From positions 1 through 64,000 of the forward strand of contig JAHABX010000011.1 in NCBI GenBank assembly GCA_018376135.1: DNA of 64,000 nt, in the 5' to 3' direction. Source of the stretch: Clostridiales bacterium. Its GTDB lineage: Bacteria; Bacillota; Clostridia; Lachnospirales; Lachnospiraceae. The notes under the pieces were generated by a model, which saw only the letters and a list, made by a program, of their open reading frames with translations, was not told the origin of the DNA and ran no database searches. Each line of letters opens with the position of its first letter. The stretch's first letter is position 1. The translations under genes were made by a program, and so were the position numbers. This document shows, piece after piece, positions 50,402-58,493 of this stretch.

Positions 50402-52165
50402 TTACTCACGGATCCGCCAATCCGTATCCTCCAGGGAAAGATTCCTGTTGTAATATCCGTCCGGCTCCTGAAGCAGTGTCTTCCACTTCTTCTCAAAGAC
50501 CGGCGCCGTCCTCGTCCCCTTTTTTCTGTGACCGGTATGCTTCTGCTCCACCAGAATGACGCCCGGATCATAAATATTCTTTAATCCAAGCTTTTCCAGC
50601 TTCAGGCACAGATCCACATCCTTCATGCGGTCTTCCACTTCTTCCGAAAATCCTCCTGCCATCAGGAAGCTTTCCCGCTTCACCATCATGGCTTTTCCCG
50701 ATACTGCATGAAAATTCTGCTGCAGTACCGCTTTATGGAAATATCCGGTGTATCCCAGCTTCAGACCCTCAAAGGCATCACCCGCCAGACCTCCAAGTCC
50801 CAGTATCCTGGCTCCATATCGTAATCTGCGGTTGTTGTCATATACCCTGCCGCCTACTGCCCCGGCCTCACTGCGCTGTGCGTTTCCCAGAAACATCTCC
50901 GCCCAGCCTCTGGATATTTTCTCTATCCGGCTCTCCAGGAACAGAAGATATTCGCTGTCCAGCTTTTCCGCCAGTCTGGAAAATGTTACAAATTTATTAC
51001 ACGCACTCATACAATATACTACTTTTATCGGTATTTGTCTATGTTGTTTTATAAAATTCAGAATTAATTTATTTTTCTCGTCACCGTCCAGAAGAACCAG
51101 AATCTCCAGATTCGTGTAGGTGCGGTTCCGTTCAATCGCCTTCAAAAAGCGCTCCAGCACCTTCAGCTTCGGCACATCCAGAAGAATGATACTGATCTTT
51201 GGCATACCGGACGGCACATAGCTGATCCTGTAAAATCCCGGATTATCCATCATCCCTACAGATGCCGCGATCCCCTGCCGCGCCAGATGCTGCTCCACCG
51301 CTCTCCTGCCGGCTTCATACGCATACATCTTGCTCTCCGGATTCGTGGCGGTAGAGGCTTTGTGCGATCTCCAGTGATAAAGCACCTTCGGAATATGTCC
51401 GATCTTTGATGCATGCTCGCTGCACCGTAAGATAAAGTCAAAATCCTGTGCTCCGTCATACTCCGAACTGTATCCTCCCGCTTTCTTTATCAGATCACGG
51501 CTTACCACCAGCAGGTGGCAGATATAATTATTGCTCCTTAAAAGATCCAGATTAAAATCCGGCTTGAAATGGGGCTGGAAAAATGTGGCGGAATCAAACG
51601 TCACCTTGTCCTCATCTGTATAGATCATGTCCGCATCCCGATTGTTCTGAAGCCACCGGACGATTTCAAACAAAGCATGCTCCTCCAGCAGATCATCATG
51701 ATCCAGAAGTGCCAGATAATCTCCGGAAGCCATGGAGACAGCCTCATTCGTATTTCCTGAGATCCCCAGATTTTCTGCAAGCTTTCTGTAACAGACTCTT
51801 TCATCCCGTTCCGCATAGCCCTGAACGATCCTTTGAACGGAGCAGTCCTCTCCGCTGCCGTCTGCAAGACACAGCTCCAGATTGCCATAGGTCTGTCCCA
51901 GAACCGATTCGATCATCTCTCTCAGAAAAATCTCCTGTGTCCGATAGACCGGTACAACGACACTGATCTTTGGCTGATACGCAAACCTGTGCGCCCGCTG
52001 AAGCTCCAGCTCGCTCATGGCAGGGCGCGCGGAAATCATCCACTCCTGATACCCCTTCTCCAGCAGATTCCGGCGCAGACGCTCCTGCGCTTTGCGGCGC
52101 AGGCGGGTCATCCCGTAATTTTTCATATAATGATATCCACGTTTTGCATAATTGACATTTTTCAT
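50402..52165 (-). CDS. Two-domain family-2 glycosyltransferase with a degenerate second domain
   Basis: A 587-residue protein. Domain 1 (about 65-290): ISVVVPVYRTQEIFLREMIESVLGQTYGNLELCLADGS, LALLDHDDLLEEHAL (active DHDD) and QDFDFILRCSE. Domain 2 (about 315-540): begins PKISIILLDVPKLK, but where its paralogue has LFLNNDTEV it reads LFLESRIEK, so the metal-binding DXD is lost; VEDRMKDVDLCLKL at the end is kept. Domain 2 is therefore probably structural or binds acceptor. N-terminal basic helix-rich region to about residue 55. Confidence 0.88.
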   Translation of the reverse strand: MKNVNYAKRGYHYMKNYGMTRLRRKAQERLRRNLLEKGYQEWMISARPAMSELELQRAHRFAYQPKISVVVPVYRTQEIFLREMIESVLGQTYGNLELCLADGSGEDCSVQRIVQGYAERDERVCYRKLAENLGISGNTNEAVSMASGDYLALLDHDDLLEEHALFEIVRWLQNNRDADMIYTDEDKVTFDSATFFQPHFKPDFNLDLLRSNNYICHLLVVSRDLIKKAGGYSSEYDGAQDFDFILRCSEHASKIGHIPKVLYHWRSHKASTATNPESKMYAYEAGRRAVEQHLARQGIAASVGMMDNPGFYRISYVPSGMPKISIILLDVPKLKVLERFLKAIERNRTYTNLEILVLLDGDEKNKLILNFIKQHRQIPIKVVYCMSACNKFVTFSRLAEKLDSEYLLFLESRIEKISRGWAEMFLGNAQRSEAGAVGGRVYDNNRRLRYGARILGLGGLAGDAFEGLKLGYTGYFHKAVLQQNFHAVSGKAMMVKRESFLMAGGFSEEVEDRMKDVDLCLKLEKLGLKNIYDPGVILVEQKHTGHRKKGTRTAPVFEKKWKTLLQEPDGYYNRNLSLEDTDWRIRE

Positions 52166-52189
52166 CGGAACAGGTTTCCTTTGTTTATA

Positions 52190-52864
52190 TTAGAATGTAA
52201 CCTCACCATCATGAGCGATCAGAGATGCGGAAATCATACCTTCCATGGCTGCAACCTCTGATACCAGCCCGCTTTCATCCTTTACACGCAGCTCCACGAT
52301 CATATCCAGACGTCCTTTGGAAAGATTTCTGGATTTTACCTTGTAAGACTTTGCATATTTGGACACGATCTCCAGTACATCCGCCTCACTGTCCATCACA
52401 GAGCTGTTCACCACCAGCATCATGGGAACCTTCGCAACCGGAAGCAGATCCAGCACCAGAATACAGATGGTCACCGCAACAGAGGTCACTAATGCCACTT
52501 CATATAAGCCTGCTCCGCAGATGATACCGATACTGATGGACCAGAACAGGAACACCAGATCCATGGGATCCTTGATGGCAGTACGGAAACGAATGATAGA
52601 AAGCGCACCGACCATACCAAGGGAAATAACCAGATTGGACTGCATGGCAAGAATGATAGCCGCAGTGATCAACGCCATGGCTGCCAGAGAAATATTAAAA
52701 TTCTTGGAATAAAATACCTTTCTTGTAACCAGCCTGTAGATCATGAAAATATACAGTGCCAGCAGCGCGGTCACAAACAGTGTTGCCGCGATCTTCCCGG
52801 TCGTAATGTCCATCCCGGTGAAGCCCTCCAAAAACGACTTTTTAAACATATCCTGAAATCCCAT
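52190..52864 (-). CDS. DUF4956-family membrane protein
   Basis: A 224-residue protein with an N-terminal helical membrane part (about four helices between residues 25 and 145, including NLVISLGMVGALSIIRFRTAIKDPMDLVFLFW) and a C-terminal soluble alpha/beta domain. The RFRTAIKDP loop is characteristic of the family. Function unknown, but it is regularly encoded with VTC-domain and CotH proteins, as here. Confidence 0.88.
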   Translation of the reverse strand: MGFQDMFKKSFLEGFTGMDITTGKIAATLFVTALLALYIFMIYRLVTRKVFYSKNFNISLAAMALITAAIILAMQSNLVISLGMVGALSIIRFRTAIKDPMDLVFLFWSISIGIICGAGLYEVALVTSVAVTICILVLDLLPVAKVPMMLVVNSSVMDSEADVLEIVSKYAKSYKVKSRNLSKGRLDMIVELRVKDESGLVSEVAAMEGMISASLIAHDGEVTF

Positions 52865-52884
52865 CTTATGTAACTCTCCTTTTC

Positions 52885-53601
52885 TTATAAACTATATTTT
52901 CTGCAAAGATAATACTTTGAAAACGCCGTCGGTCTCAGATTTCCTATCTGTACGGTACGGTAAATAAAGTCCGGAAGATACTCATCATACTTCACTTCCA
53001 GAACATGCTGCCCCGCTGCCAGAATCGGCCGAAGCGGGATCTGATCCTCCAAAAACAGATCCACACGGTCAGAAGAACAGATATTCTCATCCAGTGTGAT
53101 CCGCACATTCCCCTGCGGGTAAATATAGGGGATCCGGTCATACTCCACGATCACCTTTGGCCGGAGCAGGCTGGTCTGCATGAGCAGACAAAGCTTCTGC
53201 AGCACCGCCGGGGCATCCTTTCCGATCGTGGGAATTTCTCCTGCCATCAGGGTACGGCACTGCTCCTCTGTCAGAGGGCAGGACAGCTTCTGTGTCTTTC
53301 CGCGTACCTTTTTCTTCAGCTCAAGAGATATTCTGTCACTGCTGTGATTGTAGATCCGGATACGGAACTTCTCACGCGGATCCGTCCCCGCTTCATTTTC
53401 CTTCATATACCGGTCATAATAATCATCAAAATACAGGCTTCTGATATTATAAATCCCTTCTGCACCCACATGGGGATCCAGCGGAACCAGCCCTCCCAGC
53501 CGTACCTGCAGCGCCCGCAGCTGACCATACGTACAGAGGTATTTAAATTCATGACGATACCTGTTTTCCATCAGGGACGGATCAAATACTTTACTCGTCA
53601 T
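52885..53601 (-). CDS. VTC-domain protein (polyphosphate polymerase-like)
   Basis: A 238-residue VTC/CYTH-like tunnel-fold protein. Basic and acidic residues of the triphosphate tunnel are visible: YRHEFKYLC, NIRSLYFDD, KFRIRIYNH, SLELKKKV, KVIVEYDRIPY, RITLDENI and VLEVKYDEYLP. In eukaryotes VTC4 makes polyphosphate; the bacterial single-domain forms are uncharacterised or polyphosphate-linked. Lies between CotH and DUF4956. Confidence 0.9.
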   Translation of the reverse strand: MTSKVFDPSLMENRYRHEFKYLCTYGQLRALQVRLGGLVPLDPHVGAEGIYNIRSLYFDDYYDRYMKENEAGTDPREKFRIRIYNHSSDRISLELKKKVRGKTQKLSCPLTEEQCRTLMAGEIPTIGKDAPAVLQKLCLLMQTSLLRPKVIVEYDRIPYIYPQGNVRITLDENICSSDRVDLFLEDQIPLRPILAAGQHVLEVKYDEYLPDFIYRTVQIGNLRPTAFSKYYLCRKYSL

Positions 53602-53632
53602 CCTGTCACTCCAATTCTTACTCTATATTGTT

Positions 53633-55240
53633 TCACTTTTGCATCAGTTCATCCAGATAATTCATCCGCACTTCCATAAATGTGCGCATTCCCTCATAAT
53701 CTCCATCATGATGGCTCTTTGGCCACCTGAGCGCATCCCGGGCAAACGCCCCTGAATCCTGCACCTGATGGATACACTCTTCCATCAATGCTTCCATATA
53801 TTCATCAGAAAAAACGCCCTGACGCAGTTCCTTCCACCTGTCGGCGATCATGTCTCTCACATTCCCCACATTCAGCCGGATCATCCGGTCCGCAAAGGGC
53901 CACTCCAGATATTCTTCTGCCCTGTCCGGTTCAAAGACCGCGTACAGCTCCCCGGCATCATCCGTATACACATTGCCCCAGGTCAGATCCACATCCCACG
54001 GAACCAGATACAGCCGATACCCGGATGACTCCTTCTTAAAAGTGAAAAACATATTTTTATAAATATTATCTTCCCCATAAAGCGCCTGAAGATACAGCCA
54101 GATATCTGTAAAATTCTCAAGATCCACAAGCTTTTGAGCTTCCTCTGTAAACTCCAGGTCATCTGCTGCGGTAAATTCCGCAAAACGGCGGAAGCACTGC
54201 CAGTCTGCTTTGGTTCCGGAACCATCCCTGCCTTTCAGCTCCATTCCCAGAACGGTCAGGTAATCCTCCGGAGGCACAGCATCGAACAGCTCCGGCAAAA
54301 GCTCTCTTCCATAAGTCCTCTTATACAGATATTCCTGATCCGAGACCGCAAGCTGCTTACTGTCAATGGGTTCCAGAATGCCGTAAAGCCCTCTGTATTC
54401 CCCGTTCACGATCAGCTCCGCATATTCCATATGAGTTCCAAAATGCAGATCATAGGGCGTATTGACCGCTCCAAACTGATTCCACAGTTCAATATTGAAC
54501 TTGTCCCTGATCTTTGTCCCGTCACTGTAGATGGCATAAAAAATCCAGGAATCAGAATCCCTCATCCCGAGAACAGGCTTTGTATTCTTGCTGATCACTC
54601 CCGTGGAGGTCACGGAGATCAGGTTCAGCCGATATCCCTTCTTGGGATATGCTCTCGTGGTCTGTCCCCGCTCATGCGCCTGAAACACAGAAGAAAGTGT
54701 CCAGTCCTCCTGTCCGCAGTCCTCATAGAATACTACACTGCCGGCAAATACCGTATCTACATCCAGATCCGCATCGGTCTCGATACGAACCACCGGAAGA
54801 CCTGTAAAAACTAAATCTATGGTCGTACAGACTGCTTCTTTTTCCTTCCAGACCAGAAACGGAACTCTTGTCCCTTCCGCCACCGCCTCCTGCTTGTCAA
54901 GCAGGGTATAATCCTGCAGGGGAAGAACCTGTATCCCCTCATCTGCATCCGTGAAGCTTCCAGCTTCCCATGCGGCATTGTCCATATCCACCGGAAGATA
55001 CCAGGTGCGGCTCTCTCTGTCGCATGCCAGCTCCTCTCCCCGAAAGCAGAGGAATATCTCATCTGCATCCATGGTTCCCGGAAGACTGTCCAGCAGCTTC
55101 TGTGCCTGACGGACTTCTCCTGCCAGAGAACCGCTTTCAAGCGGTGTCAGCGGACTGGCTGTCCCGGAATAAAATACGAAAAAAAAGAAGAAACCTGCGA
55201 ATAACAGAACGCTGAGCAGTAAAGCTGACTTTTTTCCCAT
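53633..55240 (-). CDS. CotH-type atypical protein kinase, secreted/membrane-anchored
   Basis: A 535-residue protein: one N-terminal membrane anchor (ALLLSVLLFAGFFFFFVFY), an unrecognised region to about 190, then the CotH kinase fold with KKGYRLNLISVTS, SDGTKIRDKFNIELWNQFG, the ELIVNGEYRGLYGILEPID strand, and the metal/catalytic LVPWDVDLTWGN. CotH proteins phosphorylate secreted proteins in Bacillus spore coats; in clostridial clusters they occur with VTC and DUF4956 proteins and have an unknown substrate. First gene of a long minus-strand operon. Confidence 0.9.
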   Translation of the reverse strand: MGKKSALLLSVLLFAGFFFFFVFYSGTASPLTPLESGSLAGEVRQAQKLLDSLPGTMDADEIFLCFRGEELACDRESRTWYLPVDMDNAAWEAGSFTDADEGIQVLPLQDYTLLDKQEAVAEGTRVPFLVWKEKEAVCTTIDLVFTGLPVVRIETDADLDVDTVFAGSVVFYEDCGQEDWTLSSVFQAHERGQTTRAYPKKGYRLNLISVTSTGVISKNTKPVLGMRDSDSWIFYAIYSDGTKIRDKFNIELWNQFGAVNTPYDLHFGTHMEYAELIVNGEYRGLYGILEPIDSKQLAVSDQEYLYKRTYGRELLPELFDAVPPEDYLTVLGMELKGRDGSGTKADWQCFRRFAEFTAADDLEFTEEAQKLVDLENFTDIWLYLQALYGEDNIYKNMFFTFKKESSGYRLYLVPWDVDLTWGNVYTDDAGELYAVFEPDRAEEYLEWPFADRMIRLNVGNVRDMIADRWKELRQGVFSDEYMEALMEECIHQVQDSGAFARDALRWPKSHHDGDYEGMRTFMEVRMNYLDELMQK

Positions 55241-55313
55241 TCTGTTTCTCCTGTTTGCTTCAATAATAAGCTTTTAAAGCTCCAAAGCTGTCAACCAGCT
55301 TTTTTATCAATTT

Positions 55314-55342
55314 ATTATAACAGTTTTCCCGCTAATACGCAA
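55314..55342 (-). promoter_or_regulatory. Promoter of the cotH-VTC-glycosyltransferase operon
   Basis: Minus-strand TTGCGT (55337-55342) and TATAAT (55314-55319) are 17 bases apart, about 75 bases before the CotH start. A second TTGACA at about 55290 lacks a good -10. Confidence 0.65.
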
Positions 55343-55425
55343 CTTTACTTTTTTCCCCAGCCATGGTAATGTAAAAGAAGCTCTGCGACCCAGCCATATC
55401 CCGGCTGCAGACAGATCATCTCTGT

Positions 55426-55454
55426 ATAACTTTGACAGAGAAATAACTTTGACA
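55426..55454 (+). repeat. Short direct repeat before the phosphatase gene
   Basis: ATAACTTTGACA occurs twice, 17 bases apart (55426-55437 and 55443-55454); the second copy touches the ribosome site. It may be a regulator site near a weak TATAAC -10, or a chance slippage duplication. Confidence 0.45.
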
Positions 55455-55469
55455 AAGGAGATTTTATAT

Positions 55470-56813
55470 ATGAAGAAACGCCTTTTCATTCTGAGTACAC
55501 TGCTTATCCTGACTCTGCTTCCGGGCTGTGGCAGCAAGGAAGCACCATCCACCGATAAAGAAGCTTCCCAGGAGGAAGCCGAAGAAGAAAAAGCGCCTCC
55601 CGCACCGGGCGAAGAGAACTGGGGAACCGCTCCTGAATTTTCCGCCCCCCTGATCACCACCACACCGATCCGTTATCTGACCGTAACTGTGGGAAGTACA
55701 GAAGAAGAGGTCAATCTGACCTGGTTTTCACCTTCCGAAGAAGACGGACAGGTATACTGGACCTCTGCAGATGATACAGACTTCGAGAATGCTTCCGTAT
55801 TCAGCACCTCTGCAGTTCCGTCCGAGACCACAGACGGCTACTATGTGAACCGGGTAACCGTCACCGGACTCACCCCGGAAACAGAATATATCTATCAGGT
55901 AGGAAATGAAGAAGCACTTTCCCCTTCCTACGCCTACACCACACCGGCGCATTCAGACACCTTCCGTTTTACTGCTGTCGGCGATGCACAGATTGGAAAG
56001 CCTGTTGAGGAAGTAGACCGCCAGAAAAACAACTGGCACAAGCTGCTGAACAAGGTAAAATACCATTTCCCGGACACCAGCTTCCTGGTATCTCTGGGCG
56101 ACCAGGTCAATGACTTTGATGACAAGGAACAATATAATGCATTTCTGAACCAGGGCGTTCTGTACAGTCTGTCTCTTGCTCCTTTAAAAGGCAACCATGA
56201 GATTGGCGGTCCGCAGTTCTCCGAGCATTTTTCCCTTCCGAACCAGTCCTCTCTTGGCACCTGTGACGACGATGGAGACGGAGATTACTGGTTTACAAGA
56301 GGCAATGCCCTGTTCATGGTACTCAACACCATGGATTCCAGTAAATGGGGAGAACACTCGGAGTTCATCGCCTCTGCCGTAGAAGCAAACCCGGATGCCA
56401 GATGGAGGATCGTATTCTCCCACTTTTCTCCCTATAACGCTTATGAATCCTACCTGGAAAACGCGCAGAATATCCGCCCGTACTTTCTGGAATTCACCAG
56501 CGCCTATGACATCGATCTGGTCATGAGCGGTCACGACCACTCCTATGTAAGGACTCACTTCATCAAGGAGGATGGAAGCTTTACGGAATATGAAAGTCCT
56601 GCCGTCAACCCGGAAGGGACCCTGTATCTCACATTAAGCTCCTCAACCGGAAGCCTCTACCGCCGTCCTACTGATCAGGCGGAAGCTGCAGTATCCAGGA
56701 AACGCGACACGCCTGAGGTTACCGATGTACAGATCACACCGGACAACCTGAAGGTCAGCACCTATAATGCCGAGACCTGGGAGCTCATGGATGAATTTGA
56801 GATTCAGAAATAA
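55470..56813 (+). CDS. Purple acid phosphatase-like metallophosphoesterase lipoprotein
   Basis: A 447-residue surface lipoprotein. Signal peptide ending LPGC (C20), Glu-rich linker, an N-terminal beta-sandwich (about 62-158, ending GLTPETEYIYQVG as in fibronectin-like PAP domains), then the calcineurin-like core: FTAVGDAQIG (D172), LGDQVND (D211), KGNHEIG (N242, H243), FSHFSPY and GHDHSY. The two-metal set is complete. Substrate unknown; hydrolysis of phosphomonoesters or wall phosphates is plausible. ATG after AAAGGAG (about 8 bases); the TTG upstream is rejected. Convergent with the GtrA gene. Confidence 0.9.
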   Translation: MKKRLFILSTLLILTLLPGCGSKEAPSTDKEASQEEAEEEKAPPAPGEENWGTAPEFSAPLITTTPIRYLTVTVGSTEEEVNLTWFSPSEEDGQVYWTSADDTDFENASVFSTSAVPSETTDGYYVNRVTVTGLTPETEYIYQVGNEEALSPSYAYTTPAHSDTFRFTAVGDAQIGKPVEEVDRQKNNWHKLLNKVKYHFPDTSFLVSLGDQVNDFDDKEQYNAFLNQGVLYSLSLAPLKGNHEIGGPQFSEHFSLPNQSSLGTCDDDGDGDYWFTRGNALFMVLNTMDSSKWGEHSEFIASAVEANPDARWRIVFSHFSPYNAYESYLENAQNIRPYFLEFTSAYDIDLVMSGHDHSYVRTHFIKEDGSFTEYESPAVNPEGTLYLTLSSSTGSLYRRPTDQAEAAVSRKRDTPEVTDVQITPDNLKVSTYNAETWELMDEFEIQK

Positions 56814-56827
56814 GCAATCGACAAATA

Positions 56828-56871
56828 AAAGCCCCGAGATTTTGACTGAAAAATCTCAGGGCTTTCTTTTT
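56828..56871. terminator. Terminator between phosphatase and GtrA genes
   Basis: AAAGCCCCGAGATTTT and AAAATCTCAGGGCTTT pair with one mismatch around a 6-base loop, followed by CTTTTTT. It also serves the convergent transcript ending at GtrA. Confidence 0.88.
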
Positions 56872-57263
56872 TACGAATTCTTTTTCTCAATGATCATCTT
56901 TCTGCTGATGAAATTATATACCATCACCACTGCCGTAGCCCCAATCTTGACGATCAGATAACTGATATGCAGAAGCTCCACACCAAACCACATGCAGAGC
57001 TGGTTGATGCCCAGTCCAATGATACTTAAAAATACAAAAATGACAAATTCCTTGATCTTATTTTTATTCTTGTCCGTCTCAAAGACGAAGGTCACGCTCA
57101 GGATATAATTGACCACGACGGATACCGTGAAGGAAATTCCGCTGGATATCAGGTATTCTATGCCGACGATCTCCGTCAGCAGCACCATGATCCCATAGTC
57201 AATAAAGAAGCACAGAAATCCCACAAACCCGAACTTGATGATCTGTTCCATTAATTTTCTCAT
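56871..57263 (-). CDS. GtrA-family membrane protein
   Basis: A 130-residue protein with four membrane helices: KFGFVGFLCFFIDYGIMVLL opens with the FG/FxxG motif of GtrA, ISFTVSVVVNYILSVTFVF and the last two helices follow, ending in the basic FISRKMIIEKK. GtrA proteins help translocate polyprenyl-linked sugars that decorate glycopolymers. Starts 3 bases after the SGNH hydrolase stop. Last gene of the cluster that begins beyond the right edge. Confidence 0.88.
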   Translation of the reverse strand: MRKLMEQIIKFGFVGFLCFFIDYGIMVLLTEIVGIEYLISSGISFTVSVVVNYILSVTFVFETDKNKNKIKEFVIFVFLSIIGLGINQLCMWFGVELLHISYLIVKIGATAVVMVYNFISRKMIIEKKNS

Positions 57264-57266
57264 AAT

Positions 57267-58484
57267 TTATTTACTCCATTCTGCTTTTGTTCCGCAGATC
57301 ACACTGTAAAGGCAGTCTGCAATCTGCCGGTATCCGGCTCTTCCCGGATGCACCGCATCTGTCGGGACCTTCATGGTCATCTCCGAATGCGGGCTGACCG
57401 GAACCTCCACCATATCAAAGTTATTGGCGCTGTCATGACACATGCCTGCCGGAACAAAATACAGATTTTCTTCCTCTCCAAGACTCGATTCCAGATAGAT
57501 CATCAGATCGAACACCTTCTGATCCTCCTCATATTTGTATCGGTCTCCATAGAGGGCATATCCATTATTATTCCAGGAACCGATCCCATCCTGATTGGAA
57601 GGATACAATGTATGCACCAGATAGATCGGAAGCTCGGGATCGCTCTCATGGATATTCCGGACGATCCTTATGATATTGCTCCCATTCTCCTCCGGATCCA
57701 CATCCAGCCCGTTGGTTCCCAGAAACAGCTCCACTGCATCCGGGTCAAAACCGGTCGTTTCTTTATAATAATCCCAGTCAAAGCTGCCTGTTTTCTCATT
57801 ATAGAAGGGATGCACCTCTTCCTCCGGCTCCTCCATGGTATATGCAGAAGCCTCCAGATAGTTTTTCGCAGAAAAACCGCGCCTTGCTTCCGTCAGAGAA
57901 CCGCCCACTCCCCGGGTTCCCATATAGACGATCTGATCATCCGTCAGCTCGTTCAGACGCTCATAGGTCGCCGTATTACAGGACAGGCTGTCCCCGATGG
58001 TCAGAAGCGAGAAGCTTTCCTGAAGTGCCGGTACGATCTTCAGCTTTGTAGATGCCGTCACCACCTGTGCGCCGTTATCATCAAATACGGTAAAGATCAG
58101 AGGATACGTCCCGAGCAGCTCCTCTGTTCCCGTAATCGAGAACTTCCGTTTCATATTTTTACCGACTGCACAGGTCCATTTCACATTATAACTTTCGATC
58201 CGCTCTCCCAGTGAGGAAATCTGACTGTTATACAGCTCCAGCGTTACTCCGGATGCCACATAGACCTCCTCGGGCAGAAAAAGCTGTATACTGCTGAACA
58301 GCCCTTCATCGTTCTGGACAACGCCCTTTGCATCCAGCTTTTCCTCCAGCTTTCTGACCTCGTATTCCCGTGCCCGCTCATGGATCACCAGCACGGCACC
58401 CAGGAAGAAACAGCAGACGGTCAGCGCCAGGATCGTGCTCCGGTATGCATTTCTTATGACTTTCTCCCGTTCAATTCTCTTCAT
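57267..58484 (-). CDS. SGNH/GDSL-type hydrolase, membrane-anchored
   Basis: A 405-residue protein with one N-terminal membrane helix (ILALTVCCFFLGAVLVI), a beta-rich linker domain (about 60-155) and an SGNH esterase domain. Blocks seen: LLTIGDSLSCN (Ser), GTRGVGGSLTEA (Gly), FLGTNGLD (Asn) and the C-terminal DAVHPGRAGY (Asp/His). Such enzymes remove or add acyl groups on surface glycans. It sits between a glycosyltransferase and GtrA. Confidence 0.88.
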   Translation of the reverse strand: MKRIEREKVIRNAYRSTILALTVCCFFLGAVLVIHERAREYEVRKLEEKLDAKGVVQNDEGLFSSIQLFLPEEVYVASGVTLELYNSQISSLGERIESYNVKWTCAVGKNMKRKFSITGTEELLGTYPLIFTVFDDNGAQVVTASTKLKIVPALQESFSLLTIGDSLSCNTATYERLNELTDDQIVYMGTRGVGGSLTEARRGFSAKNYLEASAYTMEEPEEEVHPFYNEKTGSFDWDYYKETTGFDPDAVELFLGTNGLDVDPEENGSNIIRIVRNIHESDPELPIYLVHTLYPSNQDGIGSWNNNGYALYGDRYKYEEDQKVFDLMIYLESSLGEEENLYFVPAGMCHDSANNFDMVEVPVSPHSEMTMKVPTDAVHPGRAGYRQIADCLYSVICGTKAEWSK

Positions 58485-58493
58485 GTCTCTCCT

